A DNA stretch of 64,000 nt from Lentibacillus siamensis (GCF_039522605.1 NZ_BAAADS010000025.1:434001-498000), one strand, 5' to 3'. Shown: positions 26,695 to 35,716, counted from the first letter of the stretch. The notes: a model not told the origin generated them from the letters alone. Made by a program: numbers and translations.

Positions 26695-27010
26695 CTTAAA
26701 CAGAATGAAGGAACATTGAAGAGGGAAAGTAAGATATCGTTATTTTTCTGCAGAGAGCTTCGGCAGCTGAAAAGAAGCAAAAGTACGTATCTGAACAATG
26801 GCCTCCGAGTTTCGTGCTGAACGTATCGACTTGATATCAGTAGGTTCCGGCGGGTTCGGCACTCGTTACCAATGCCAAAGTATCCAAAGCCGCATGAGCT
26901 TGCGTACTTAATGAGGCTGTATGTGCGAGCATACAGTAAAGTAAGGTGGTACCGCGTAAACACAACCACGTCCTTACCGAATGTGATATTCGGCATGGGC
27001 GTGGTTTTTT
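26695..27010 (+). promoter_or_regulatory. T-box leader (tRNA-sensing antitermination) upstream of SAM hydrolase gene
   Basis: The invariant T-box AAGGTGGTACCGCG lies at 26943-26956. Stem I shows AGAGAG at its distal end, and a loop-E arrangement AGTA (26728-26731) opposite GAA (26793-26795), framed by helices AGATA/TATCT and GAGG/CCTC. The specifier must then lie in CAATGG right after GAA: AAT (Asn, 26797-26799) or ATG (Met, 26798-26800). The T at the acceptor-pairing position of TGGT expects discriminator A73, which fits tRNA-Met and argues against tRNA-Asn (normally G73). Terminator: AACCACGTCC pairs with GGGCGTGGTT, inner CCGAAT/ATTCGG, then T run to 27010. Confidence 0.93.
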
Positions 27011-27083
27011 AATTGCCAAGGGATAATGATGTTTTCCGGGCGGTATCCTAAGTATCAACAAAAATGAAATGGGGGAATCGAAC

Positions 27084-27947
27084 ATGAGTAAAAATTTAGT
27101 GCTACAAACTGACTTTGGATTAAGTGATGGTGCAGTAAGTGCGATGTATGGTGTTGCTTTATCGGTTGCTCCAGCGCTGCGAATATTTGATTTAACACAT
27201 GACATCCCGCAATTTAATATTTGGGAAGGCTCGTACCGGCTTTACCAGACCATCTCCTACTGGCCCGAAGATACTGTTTTTGTTTCGGTTGTAGATCCTG
27301 GTGTCGGAACCGATCGTTTAAGTATCGTTGTTAAAACAGCGGAGAATCAATATATTGTTACACCGGACAATGGCACACTTACACACATTAAGCAGAATAT
27401 CGGCATCACAGCAGTCAGGGAGATTGATGAGCGGGTAAACCGTTTGCCAAAATCAGGTGATTCATATACATTTCACGGCCGGGATGTTTATGCATACACA
27501 GGAGCGCGCCTCGCTTCAGGTACGATTCAATTTGATGAAGTTGGCCCGGAGTTAGATGTGGAGGACATCATTGAAATCGAACATAACCAATCCTACATGG
27601 ATGAAGATGGCATTGTACACGGCAATATCGATATTCATGATGTTCGTTTTGGCAACCTCTGGACAAATATTAACCATGATTTATTTAAGGAAGCCAATTT
27701 TAAATATGGGGATTCCTTTGAAGTGACCATTGCCAACAACACCCGGCAGGTTTATAAAAACATCATGACATTTGGGCGTTCGTTCGCCGACAGTCATCTT
27801 GGAGAACCGCTCATCTATGTAAATTCCCTTGATAAACTTGGCGTTGCCATTAACCAGGGTTCTTTTGCGAAAGCATACCAAATCGAAACCGGCATGAACT
27901 GGAAAATCACCATTCGCCGTGCACCTAAAATCGTGTACAATGAGTAA
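27084..27947 (+). CDS. SAM hydrolase (SAM hydroxide adenosyltransferase, DUF62)
   Basis: 287 residues. Family features: LVLQTDFGLSDGAVSAMYGV at the start (Asp/Asn that hold SAM), FDLTHDIPQFNIWEGSYRL, VFVSVVDPGVGTDR, TPDNGTLT, and FHGRDVYAYTGARLASG in the middle; C-terminal domain with GNLWTNINHD. Members convert SAM plus water to adenosine and methionine, and are relatives of fluorinase. Start at the ATG at 27084; TGGGGGAATC in front is the ribosome site, so the upstream ATG at 27069 is not used. Controlled by the T-box leader 75 bp upstream. A Nudix gene follows 30 bp downstream. Confidence 0.92.
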   Translation: MSKNLVLQTDFGLSDGAVSAMYGVALSVAPALRIFDLTHDIPQFNIWEGSYRLYQTISYWPEDTVFVSVVDPGVGTDRLSIVVKTAENQYIVTPDNGTLTHIKQNIGITAVREIDERVNRLPKSGDSYTFHGRDVYAYTGARLASGTIQFDEVGPELDVEDIIEIEHNQSYMDEDGIVHGNIDIHDVRFGNLWTNINHDLFKEANFKYGDSFEVTIANNTRQVYKNIMTFGRSFADSHLGEPLIYVNSLDKLGVAINQGSFAKAYQIETGMNWKITIRRAPKIVYNE

Positions 27948-27977
27948 AGAATGATTTTTTGAACGGGTGGGGATAAA

Positions 27978-28595
27978 ATGGATCCAAAATGGCTGGGGTG
28001 GGCAAAGCAAATTCAATCGGCCGCACAGGCTGGCATTGCCTACTCCAACAATGCATACGACACGGAACGATATGAAGAACTGCAAAATCTGGCTGTCGAA
28101 ATCATGTCTGAATATACGGAAGTGGACCAACCAACGATAAAGGAATTATTTGCAAATGAAACCGGCTATGCCACACCTAAAGCAGATATTCGGGCTGTCG
28201 TCTTTCAGGATAATAAGATCCTTATGGTTCGGGAAAAAAGTGATGGCGGCTGGTCATTGCCAGGCGGCTGGGGCGACATCGGATTAACACCAAGTGAAGT
28301 GGCCGTAAAAGAAGTCAAAGAAGAATCAGGATTTGACGTTAAAGCGGTAAAATTAATCGGGGTGCTGGACAAAAAATGTCATCCACACCCGCCGTCTGCC
28401 TATCATGTTTACAAACTATTTATCCAATGCGAAATTGTCGGCGGACAACCTGCTGAAAGTATTGAAACAAGTGCAGTGGAATTTTTTGGTGAACACGAAC
28501 TGCCCGACCTGTCAATCAGCAGAAATACAGAATCACAGATTAAGCTGGCCTTCAGACATTTGCATAACCCGCTGGAAGGTGTTTATTTTGATTGA
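27978..28595 (+). CDS. Nudix hydrolase with N-terminal Nudix_N_2 domain (YjhB-like)
   Basis: 205 residues. First 65 residues are the helical Nudix_N_2 extension (WLGWAKQIQSAAQAGIAYSN), then the Nudix box in GGWGDIGLTPSEVAVKEVKEESGFDV; the usual REUXEE Arg is Lys here. Proteins with this extension (B. subtilis YjhB) act on ADP-ribose or related nucleotide diphosphates. 30 bp after the SAM hydrolase with its own ribosome site GGGTGGGG and no terminator between, so it is expected to be under the same T-box control. Adenosine produced by the first enzyme and nucleotide cleavage by the second could belong together, which is speculative. Confidence 0.92.
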   Translation: MDPKWLGWAKQIQSAAQAGIAYSNNAYDTERYEELQNLAVEIMSEYTEVDQPTIKELFANETGYATPKADIRAVVFQDNKILMVREKSDGGWSLPGGWGDIGLTPSEVAVKEVKEESGFDVKAVKLIGVLDKKCHPHPPSAYHVYKLFIQCEIVGGQPAESIETSAVEFFGEHELPDLSISRNTESQIKLAFRHLHNPLEGVYFD

Positions 28596-28628
28596 TTGAA
28601 AAAGAAACCGCTAGCTTGCCGAAATATT

Positions 28629-28735
28629 TTTCCGGCACATTCAAGTAATAATCCGGCACTTTTTAAATTTATTCAGCACTTTTGGCGCTTTCTTCGGCGG
28701 GTTCTGGCTTTTTATCAGCGGGTTTCGCTTTCTGG
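28629..28735. repeat. 21-bp tandem array, TCCGGCAC/TCGGCGGG core, 5 units
   Basis: TCNGC cores start at 28631, 28652, 28673, 28694 and 28715, each 21 bp apart. Within the array the core drifts from TCCGGCAC to TCAGCACT to TCGGCGGG and TCAGCGGG, the last two matching the ATCGGCGG family near 59.2 kb. Between the convergent Nudix and gntP genes. Confidence 0.8.
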
Positions 28736-28760
28736 ACATTTCTCTCGCTCATTTGAATGC

Positions 28761-28796
28761 AAAAAAATAAGTGAAGGTGCCAAATGACACCTTCAC
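28761..28796 (-). terminator. Terminator of the gnt/dgo operon
   Basis: GTGAAGGTG / CACCTTCAC, 8-nt loop; TTATTTTTTT follows on the minus strand. It lies 14 bp after the gntP stop. Confidence 0.9.
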
Positions 28797-28809
28797 CTTC
28801 TACTTTAAT

Positions 28810-30168
28810 TTAAATAAACATGCTAACAATCAGCGACATACCAAAACCGACAAATCCAATAATTGTCTCCATTACTGTCCAGGATTTCAGTGTATCTTTT
28901 TCAGATAAGCCGAGGAATCGGTTAACCAGCCAGAATCCAGAGTCGTTTACGTGTGATGCAATGGTAGCACCTGATGCGACGGTGATTACGAGCAAAGCAA
29001 GAATTGGCCCTTCCAGCCCAAGCGTGTCGATAACAGGTGTAATCAAACTTGCCGCGGTAACCATAGCGACGGTTGCCGAACCCTGTGCAATACGAACAGC
29101 ACCGGCTACAAGGAATGCAAATACCAACACCGGAATGTTCAGATTCTGCATCGTATTGGCAATGATATCGCCAATTCCTGTTTCAACCAGCACCTGACCG
29201 AACACACCACCGGCACCGGTAATCAAAATAATGATACCGGCTGGTTCCAGTGATTTCGTGGCAATCTCCTGTATTTCTTCTTTGGAGTAGCCGCGGCGTG
29301 TACCAAGCAAATAGAATGTCAGCAATGCTGTGATTGTCAAGGCCACCCCCGGATTACCGATGAATGTCAACGCTGATCTGACAGTACTGTCTTCCGGGAG
29401 GGAAGCACTTGTAAACGTGTTCAGTAAGATCAGAAATAATGGCAAAAGTATCAGTGAAGCTATCATCTTGAAACTTGGTAATTCTTTATCATATTCCTTA
29501 CCGCGTGCATCTTCCGCCATGTTCTGCAGCATTTCTTTCGGAACTTCCACATGGATTTTTTTCGAAATATATGTTCCGAAAATTGGACCGGCAATGATTG
29601 CAGCTGGAATACCTGCAATCAAACCGAACAGAATAACCCAGCCAAGGTTGGCATCCAGTAGTGATGCAACCGCGATTGGACCCGGAGTCGGCGGTACAAA
29701 GCTGTGTGTAACCGCTAGACCGGCAAGTAACGGAATCGCGAAGAAAAGCAATGACTTTTTCATTTTTTGTGCCAGACTGTATAAAATAGGTACTAAAATA
29801 ACAAATGCAACATCGAGAAATACCGGTATCGAAATGATGAAACCTGTCAGCATCAGTGCCCAGTTAACACGCTTCTCACCGAATTTATCCATTAATGTCA
29901 TGGCAAGACGTTCAGCACCGCCGGATACTTTCAGAATTTCACCGAACATCGCACCGACACCGATGATAACGGCAATTTCAGCGACTGTTCCTCCCATTCC
30001 ATCACTGACGGCCTGTAATACTTTCTCCGGACTCATGCCGGACAATAAGCCGATAATATAACTGACAACAAGTAGTGCAATAAATGCCTGCAGTTTTGTC
30101 TTGATAACAAGAAACAGCAATAACGCTACGCCAAATACTGCTAGTAAAATCAGTCCTGTAGTGGACAT
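28810..30168 (-). CDS. gntP: Gluconate/aldonate:H+ symporter, GntP family
   Basis: 452 residues with 12-14 membrane segments. Family motifs: GMGGTVAEIAVIIGVGAMFGEILKVSGGAERLA near residue 60, HSFVPPTPGPIAVASLL near 155, VAGAVRIAQGSATVAMVTAA near 355, and SGATIASHVNDSGFW near 410. Takes up gluconate, or here possibly galactonate, with protons. It is the last gene of the operon and is separated from dgoD by 133 bp holding a hairpin, so its expression may be tuned separately. Start ATG after GGGGGAG. Confidence 0.93.
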   Translation of the reverse strand: MSTTGLILLAVFGVALLLFLVIKTKLQAFIALLVVSYIIGLLSGMSPEKVLQAVSDGMGGTVAEIAVIIGVGAMFGEILKVSGGAERLAMTLMDKFGEKRVNWALMLTGFIISIPVFLDVAFVILVPILYSLAQKMKKSLLFFAIPLLAGLAVTHSFVPPTPGPIAVASLLDANLGWVILFGLIAGIPAAIIAGPIFGTYISKKIHVEVPKEMLQNMAEDARGKEYDKELPSFKMIASLILLPLFLILLNTFTSASLPEDSTVRSALTFIGNPGVALTITALLTFYLLGTRRGYSKEEIQEIATKSLEPAGIIILITGAGGVFGQVLVETGIGDIIANTMQNLNIPVLVFAFLVAGAVRIAQGSATVAMVTAASLITPVIDTLGLEGPILALLVITVASGATIASHVNDSGFWLVNRFLGLSEKDTLKSWTVMETIIGFVGFGMSLIVSMFI

Positions 30169-30220
30169 GTGGTCTCCCCCTCATCATGTAAAATCTTTAA
30201 CCAATCCTTCTTAGAAAACT

Positions 30221-30251
30221 TGGTTGTCACCAAGCCTTTAGGTGACAGCCA
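30221..30251 (-). promoter_or_regulatory. Intercistronic hairpin between dgoD and gntP
   Basis: TGGCTGTCACC / GGTGACAACCA with a 9-nt loop, followed on the minus strand by AGTTTTCT. It could be a partial terminator or an RNA-processing and stability element that lowers or shields gntP expression. Confidence 0.6.
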
Positions 30252-30301
30252 TAGTTGCACTTATGCAGTATGAAAGGATTTTATACTTAACTTCCAAAAA
30301 A

Positions 30302-31450
30302 TTACCACTCGGCAACGGTGCCATCGAAATGCCGCCAGATTGGATTCTTCCAATCGTGCCCTTTTTTAGCCGCTTCGATAACCCGTTCTTCATTAATATC
30401 TACGCCAAGTCCCACCCCCTTAGGTATTTTTACGGATCCATTTTCATATTCAAAAACTTTCGGATTAACCAGGTAATCCAAAAGGTCGCTCCCCTGATTG
30501 TAGTGAATACCAAGGCTCTGTTCCTGAATGATGCAGTTTGGTGTGCACGCATCAAGCTGAAGTGATGCAGCAAGATTAATCGGTCCAAGCGGTGCATGCG
30601 GTGCGACCGCGACATCAAATGTTTCTGCCATGACAGCAATTTTTTTCGCTTCCAAAATCCCACCTGCATGAGACAGATCCGGCTGGATAATATCAACTAC
30701 ACCGTCAGTCAGCATTTGCTTAAAGCCCCAGCGTGTATAGTTGCGTTCGCCGGTTGCAATCGGAGTTGTCGTGTGATTGGCAATATCCCGGAACGCTTCC
30801 ATATTTTCAGCAAGTACCGGTTCTTCGATAAACATCGGACGGTATGGCTCCAGTTCTTTGACCAGGATTTTTGCCATCGCCTTATGAACACGTCCATGAA
30901 AATCAATGCCGATGCCAAAGTCATTTCCAACCGCTTCACGTATAGCTGCAACCCTTTCAACAGCAGCGTCCACTTTTGAGTAACGATCAATATAGTTCAT
31001 TTCCTCGGTGCCGTTCATTTTGATTGCCGTAAAACCGGCGTCAGCTTTTTCTTTCGCAGCAGCCCCGACATCCTGAGGCCGGTCCCCCCCAATCCAGGAA
31101 TAAATCTGAATGTTATCACGGACCGCACCGCCAAGCATTTCATAAACCGGCATATTGTAATACTTGCCTTTAATATCCCACAATGCCTGCTCGATTCCAG
31201 AGATGGCGCTCATCAGAATCGGTCCGCCGCGATAAAAACCTCCACGATATAAAACCTGAAAATGATCTTCAATCGTGCGCGGATCTTTTCCAATCAGATA
31301 ATCCATCAGTTCGGTTACAGCAGCACCAACCGTATGGGCACGGCCTTCGACAATCGGCTCACCCCAGCCGCTGATCCCTTCATCTGTTTCGATTTTCAAA
31401 AACAGCCAGCGTGGTTCAATCTGATACAGGTTAAAATCAGTAATTTTCAT
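30302..31450 (-). CDS. dgoD: D-galactonate dehydratase (enolase superfamily)
   Basis: 382 residues, very like E. coli DgoD throughout: MKITDFNLYQIEPRWLFLKI start, GGFYRGGPILMSAISGIEQALWDIKGK, GIDFHGRVHKAMAK, YRPMFIEEPVL, GERNYTRWGFK, LQPDLSHAGG-type IIQPDLSHAGG, VAPHAPLGP and IWRHFDGTVAEW end. Metal ligands are the Asp of DFHGR, the Glu of EEPV and the Glu of GERN; catalytic His in APHAPLG. Converts D-galactonate to 2-keto-3-deoxygalactonate. Gluconate dehydration by this subgroup is less likely. Starts 2 nt after the aldolase stop. Confidence 0.93.
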   Translation of the reverse strand: MKITDFNLYQIEPRWLFLKIETDEGISGWGEPIVEGRAHTVGAAVTELMDYLIGKDPRTIEDHFQVLYRGGFYRGGPILMSAISGIEQALWDIKGKYYNMPVYEMLGGAVRDNIQIYSWIGGDRPQDVGAAAKEKADAGFTAIKMNGTEEMNYIDRYSKVDAAVERVAAIREAVGNDFGIGIDFHGRVHKAMAKILVKELEPYRPMFIEEPVLAENMEAFRDIANHTTTPIATGERNYTRWGFKQMLTDGVVDIIQPDLSHAGGILEAKKIAVMAETFDVAVAPHAPLGPINLAASLQLDACTPNCIIQEQSLGIHYNQGSDLLDYLVNPKVFEYENGSVKIPKGVGLGVDINEERVIEAAKKGHDWKNPIWRHFDGTVAEW

Positions 31451-31452
31451 TG

Positions 31453-32088
31453 TTACACACCTTCAATCGCATCGATAAATTGTTTCGCGTTTGCCGTCAT
31501 CGCCTGCAAATCATCATTCGTCAGCGGAGAATCTGTTCTGACAAGTGCACTGCCAAGACCTGCTGCAACGGCACCTTTTTCAAAATACTCCCGCACATTG
31601 GACACGTTCACCCCGCCGGTTGGCATAAGAGGAACGTGTGGCATTGGTCCATGCACATCTTTTAAATAACCGGGACCCATTACACTTGCCGGGAAAACTT
31701 TGATTAGATCTGCGCCGTGTTCATACGCTGTCAGGATTTCCGTTGGTGTCAGGGCACCAGGAATACTGACCACGCCATACCGTTTCGTCATCTTAATTGT
31801 TTCCGTGTTGACAGTCGGAGAAAAAATAAATTTCGCACCTGCCATGATAGCTGTCTGGGCTGACTCCGGATCCAAAACCGTACCAGCACCAACAACCATT
31901 TCCCCATCAAATGCCTTATTCAGCTCCCTGATGACGCTTTCCACTTGCGGTGTGTCCATCGTTATTTCCATAATGCGGATTCCACCGTCAAAAAGCGCCT
32001 CCGCTATTGGCATCACATCTTCCGGATTGGCTCCCCGCACAACTGCGACCAGTTTATGGTCTGAAATTTTCTGCAATGTATTTATCAT
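31453..32088 (-). CDS. KDPG/KDPGal aldolase (Eda/DgoA family)
   Basis: 211 residues, a small class I aldolase. Motifs: AVVRGANPEDVMPIAEALFDGG, GIRIMEITMDTP (catalytic Glu), VVGAGTVLD, AKFIFSPTVN (Schiff-base Lys) and GPGYLKDVHGPMPHVPLMPTGGV. Cleaves 2-keto-3-deoxy-6-phospho-gluconate or -galactonate to pyruvate and glyceraldehyde 3-phosphate; with dgoD and a keto-deoxy-sugar kinase in the same operon the galactonate form is likely, and family members often take both. ATG at 32088 follows AAGGAGA by 8 nt, and is 13 bp after the kinase stop. Confidence 0.9.
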   Translation of the reverse strand: MINTLQKISDHKLVAVVRGANPEDVMPIAEALFDGGIRIMEITMDTPQVESVIRELNKAFDGEMVVGAGTVLDPESAQTAIMAGAKFIFSPTVNTETIKMTKRYGVVSIPGALTPTEILTAYEHGADLIKVFPASVMGPGYLKDVHGPMPHVPLMPTGGVNVSNVREYFEKGAVAAGLGSALVRTDSPLTNDDLQAMTANAKQFIDAIEGV

Positions 32089-32101
32089 TAAAACATTCTC
32101 C

Positions 32102-33055
32102 TTATCGTTCGACATCTCCCTGACTCCGGCTTTGCACAAAATTCAGGAGACGCTCTTTTTCAGGCAATCCTTCCACATCACCGGGCGCCATTGTCACCAT
32201 CGCTCCGACAGCATTGGCCCGCCGGACAGCTTCATGTAAATCCAGGCCATCGAGCAAGCCGGAAAGAAAACCGGCTGAAAAACCATCCCCGGCACCAACT
32301 GGATCAACCACTTCCGAAACTTCAAACCCTTCCACATATCCATCAAAATTCTGATCCGAATAATAAGCACCTTGCTTGCCCAGTTTCATGACAACAACGG
32401 TCACCCCATATTTCTGAAACTGCCTGGCCAGTTGATCCGGCGATCCGCTGCCAAATAAAAATTCTGCTTCATCCATTCCCGGCAGCACAATATCCGCTTT
32501 TGAGACCAGCTCAAGCAAAACTTCCCGTGCTTTTTCCTCCTGCCAAAGCTTACGTCGCAAATTCGGATCGAACACGACGAGTACACCGTGTTTTTTCGCT
32601 GCTTCAACAGCGCTTAAAACGGTTTCATAGCAATGCTCACTCAATGCCGGTGTAATCCCGGTTATATGCAAAAATTTCGCGCCGGCGATATAGGATTCAT
32701 CCATATCTTCAGGACGCATTCTGCTAGCGGCAGAATTTTTCCGGTAATAGTTCACCCGCCATTCACCGGGCGCAAGTTTTTCCTTAAAAAACAGGCCGGT
32801 GTCAGCAGATGCATCGAAAATCACCCGGGTTGTGTCAACACCTTCACCTCGAATAAACGCACGAATTTTTTTGCCGAATTCATCATCACCAAGCCGGCTG
32901 ATCCAACCCGCTTGAAATCCAAGCCGCGCAAGTCCAATCGCGACATTGGATTCTGCACCTGCCACCCTCGTGGTAAAACGATCAGTATTCCGCATTGGAC
33001 CGGTATGTTCCGGCACAAACAGTATCATCGTTTCCCCCAGTGTCACAACATCCAT
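32102..33055 (-). CDS. kdgK: 2-keto-3-deoxygluconate/galactonate kinase (PfkB family)
   Basis: 317 residues of the ribokinase fold. N-terminal MDVVTLGETMILFVPEHTGP, substrate loop GAESNVAIGLARLGFQ, and C-terminal PfkB signature VDPVGAGDGFSAGFLSGLLDG with the catalytic Asp. Phosphorylates 2-keto-3-deoxy-gluconate or -galactonate with ATP at C6. Together with DgoD and the aldolase it makes the full De Ley-Doudoroff route. Ribosome site AGAGGTG. Operon gap to gntK 28 bp. Confidence 0.92.
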   Translation of the reverse strand: MDVVTLGETMILFVPEHTGPMRNTDRFTTRVAGAESNVAIGLARLGFQAGWISRLGDDEFGKKIRAFIRGEGVDTTRVIFDASADTGLFFKEKLAPGEWRVNYYRKNSAASRMRPEDMDESYIAGAKFLHITGITPALSEHCYETVLSAVEAAKKHGVLVVFDPNLRRKLWQEEKAREVLLELVSKADIVLPGMDEAEFLFGSGSPDQLARQFQKYGVTVVVMKLGKQGAYYSDQNFDGYVEGFEVSEVVDPVGAGDGFSAGFLSGLLDGLDLHEAVRRANAVGAMVTMAPGDVEGLPEKERLLNFVQSRSQGDVER

Positions 33056-33083
33056 TACATCACCTCTCTTGCAGGACTGAACG

Positions 33084-34634
33084 TCAGTCCTTGCTCAAAT
33101 GTTTCTGCTGAAAAGCTGCAATCGTTTCATATTCGTGGTTCAGCATTCGGGATAGCCGAATATAGATCGGCAGCAATTCCCGGTAAATATTCGTGGTTTC
33201 CTCGTCCGGATTATGCGTATTCGTATCACCGACCATTTCTGAAACAATACTGAAATCGTCTATTTCACCAGTCGCATACATTCCGAGTACCACTGCACCG
33301 AGACAAGAACTTTCAAAGCTTTCCGGAACGATAACAGGCTTATCGAAAATATCCGCCATCATCTGGCGCCATGTTTCCGACCGGGCAAATCCTCCAGTTG
33401 CCTGGATGCTTTTCGGCTCTCCGGTCAGCTCTTCCAGGGCAAGCAGCACCGAATACAGATTGTAAAGTGTTCCTTCCAGCACCGCACGGACCATATGCTC
33501 TTTTTTATGATGAATGCTTAGTCCAAAAAAGGATCCACGCGCATTGGCATTCCATATTGGAGCGCGTTCCCCTTTTAGATAGGGATGAAAAATAAGCCCA
33601 TCAGCACCGGGATTGACACCGGAAGCAATTTTTGTCAGCACATCATACGGATCAATCGATAACCGTTTGGCAGTTTCCACTTCTGAAGCAGCAAATTCAT
33701 CGCGCAGCCACCGCAATATAATGCCGCCATTGTTGACCGGGCCACCGATTACCCAGTGGTTCTCCGTCAGGGCATAGCAGAAAATCCGCCCTTTTGGATC
33801 TGTTTTAGGTTCATTGTAAACGGTCCGGATCGCGCCACTCGTCCCAATCGTAACCGCGATAACACCTTCATCAATCGCGTTGACTCCGAGGTTTGACAGC
33901 ACGCCATCACTTGCCCCGATTACGAACGGAACATCTGCACCGATACCCATATATGTACGATGTTCTTCCTTCACATCTGTCAACTGATGAGTTGTCGGAA
34001 CAATTTCGGATAGCTGCCCACGTGTGATACCCGTCAGTTCCAATGCACCTTTATCCCAATCCAATGTTTGCAGGTTAAACAATCCGGTGGCAGAAGCAAT
34101 CGAATAATCAATCACATATTTACCGAACAGTTTACGAAAAACATATTCTTTCATCGAAATAAATTTCCGCGCCTTGCTGAAAATTTCCGGTTTCTCGGCT
34201 TTCATCCAAACCAGTTTTGCAAGTGGGGACATCGGATGAATCGGTGTTCCGGTTCGCAAATAAATCTCATGGCCATCATATTTTTCCTTTATCTCACGGG
34301 CATAATCAGCTGCGCGAGTATCAGCCCAGGTAATGCTGTTCGTCAGCAGTTCATCCTTATCACCAACTGCAATCAGACTGTGCATTGCACAACTGAATGA
34401 AATGAGACGGAGCTGATTAGTTGAAACGTTGCTTTTGCGGATTGTCTCCCTGATTACCCCAAGCACTGCATTAAATATCTCTTCCGGATTCTGCTCCGCC
34501 ACTAGTGTATCCGGTGTATGAAGTGGGTAGTTTATCGTATGTGTCGTCTCTACTTCCCCGTTTTTCCGGTACAGAACAGCTTTCGTGCTTGTCGTACCAA
34601 TATCAACGCCCAAGTATAAATCCTGCTGCTTCAT
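33084..34634 (-). CDS. gntK: Gluconokinase (FGGY family)
   Basis: 516 residues. FGGY features: LYLGVDIGTTSTKAVLY phosphate-binding loop, SCAMHSLIAVGDKDELLTNSITWADTRAADYA, VIGASDGVLSNLGVNAIDEGVIAVTIGTSGA, and the C-terminal IQATGGFARSETWRQMMADIF. Close in layout to B. subtilis GntK; phosphorylates D-gluconate to 6-phosphogluconate, which the adjacent 6-phosphogluconate dehydrogenase uses. Start after TAAGGAGGAA. The gluconate branch (gntK, gnd) and the galactonate branch share this operon. Confidence 0.93.
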   Translation of the reverse strand: MKQQDLYLGVDIGTTSTKAVLYRKNGEVETTHTINYPLHTPDTLVAEQNPEEIFNAVLGVIRETIRKSNVSTNQLRLISFSCAMHSLIAVGDKDELLTNSITWADTRAADYAREIKEKYDGHEIYLRTGTPIHPMSPLAKLVWMKAEKPEIFSKARKFISMKEYVFRKLFGKYVIDYSIASATGLFNLQTLDWDKGALELTGITRGQLSEIVPTTHQLTDVKEEHRTYMGIGADVPFVIGASDGVLSNLGVNAIDEGVIAVTIGTSGAIRTVYNEPKTDPKGRIFCYALTENHWVIGGPVNNGGIILRWLRDEFAASEVETAKRLSIDPYDVLTKIASGVNPGADGLIFHPYLKGERAPIWNANARGSFFGLSIHHKKEHMVRAVLEGTLYNLYSVLLALEELTGEPKSIQATGGFARSETWRQMMADIFDKPVIVPESFESSCLGAVVLGMYATGEIDDFSIVSEMVGDTNTHNPDEETTNIYRELLPIYIRLSRMLNHEYETIAAFQQKHLSKD

Positions 34635-34684
34635 CGGTCTTCCTCCTTAATAAACCTGGCTCACCGCAAAGAGTAGTGGCGAAC

Positions 34685-35581
34685 CTACTTTTTCACAACA
34701 TCGTGTCCACCGAATTCGTTTCGCAATGCTGCCACCACTTTTCCGGAAAATGTATCATCTTCCTGTGAGCGGTACCGCATCATTAATGAAAGCGCAATAA
34801 CCGGCGCTGCAGCCTGTAAATCAAGCGCTGTTTCCACTGTCCACTTTCCTTCACCGGATGAATTCATCACACCACGAATTTCGTCCAAATTGGCATCTTT
34901 TGAAAAGGCATTTTCCATCAATTCCATCAGCCAGGAACGGATAACCGATCCATGGTTGAATACGTTGGCAACCTTTTCATAATCATAGTTAAATTCACTT
35001 TTTTCCAGAATATCGAACCCTTCGCCAATTGCCTGCATCATGCCATATTCCATACCATTATGAACCATTTTCAAAAAGTGGCCGCTGCCGCATTTTCCTG
35101 TATACAGATACCCGTTTTCAAGCGATACATCACGAAACAGCGGCTCAATTTCGTTAAATTTTTCCGCATCGCCGCCAACCATCGTACAAGCACCTGCCCT
35201 GGCTCCATCGACTCCACCGCTCGTACCGCAGTCAAAGAAATAAATTCCATGTTCTTCTAATCTTTCGGCACGCTTCAATGTATCTTTATAGTTTGAGTTG
35301 CCGCCGTCAATCAATATATCTCCTTTTTCCAGCAATGGCATCAATTCATCGATGACTGCCGTCGTAACTTCACCCGCCGGAACCATCAGCCAAATCTTTC
35401 TCGGCACTGGCAGACTTTCCACCAATTCCGTCACGGATGCCGCCAGACGAAATCCATCACTGGCAACGCTTTCAGCTGACGCAGTATGTTTATCAAACCC
35501 GATCACCTTATGCTGATGATCCAATAAATTCAACGTTAAATTAAGACCCATCTTGCCGAGGCCTATCATTCCTATTTCCAT
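34685..35581 (-). CDS. gnd: 6-phosphogluconate dehydrogenase, short form
   Basis: 298 residues, much shorter than the 470-residue canonical enzyme and like the short YqeC/NAD-preferring type. Rossmann start MEIGMIGLGKMGLNLTLNLL, GFDKHTAS in the cofactor-specificity loop, IDGGNSNYKDTLKRAE, GTSGGVDGARAGACTMVGG, and KMVHNGMEYGMMQAIGE with the catalytic Lys/Asn. Oxidatively decarboxylates 6-phosphogluconate to ribulose 5-phosphate. First gene of the operon, preceded by AGGAGG. The D-K-H after strand 2 suggests NAD rather than NADP, an inference. Confidence 0.92.
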   Translation of the reverse strand: MEIGMIGLGKMGLNLTLNLLDHQHKVIGFDKHTASAESVASDGFRLAASVTELVESLPVPRKIWLMVPAGEVTTAVIDELMPLLEKGDILIDGGNSNYKDTLKRAERLEEHGIYFFDCGTSGGVDGARAGACTMVGGDAEKFNEIEPLFRDVSLENGYLYTGKCGSGHFLKMVHNGMEYGMMQAIGEGFDILEKSEFNYDYEKVANVFNHGSVIRSWLMELMENAFSKDANLDEIRGVMNSSGEGKWTVETALDLQAAAPVIALSLMMRYRSQEDDTFSGKVVAALRNEFGGHDVVKK

Positions 35582-35606
35582 GATGTCCTCCTACTTTTAT
35601 GAAATT

Positions 35607-35652
35607 AAATTCCGTGTTTTAATTATTATATCAAAAAAAATTCCGTATGCAA
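35607..35652 (-). promoter_or_regulatory. Promoter and direct-repeat operator of the gnt/dgo operon
   Basis: Minus strand: -35 TTGCAT (35652-35647), 16-bp spacer, -10 TATAAT (35630-35625). ACGGAATTT occurs twice, at 35646-35638 inside the spacer and at 35615-35607 just past the -10, 31 bp (three turns) apart. This placement is that of a repressor site; the divergent RpiR-type regulator is the obvious candidate. Confidence 0.7.
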
Positions 35653-35656
35653 TGTT

Positions 35657-35683
35657 TTGAAAAAAATATTTTTCATTTATAAT
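35657..35683 (+). promoter_or_regulatory. Promoter and palindrome of the RpiR-type regulator gene
   Basis: -35 TTGAAA (35657-35662), 15-bp spacer, -10 TATAAT (35678-35683). The spacer carries the near-palindrome TGAAAAAAATATTTTTCA (35658-35675), of the kind bound by RpiR-family proteins, suggesting autoregulation. Confidence 0.55.
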
Positions 35684-35716
35684 AGAAATACAGAAAAAAC
35701 AGAAGGAGAAATTTGG

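Noticed and set aside
26577..27205. Minus-strand ORFs across the T-box leader
   Set aside because: The stretch is fully explained by promoter, T-box leader and terminator on the plus strand.
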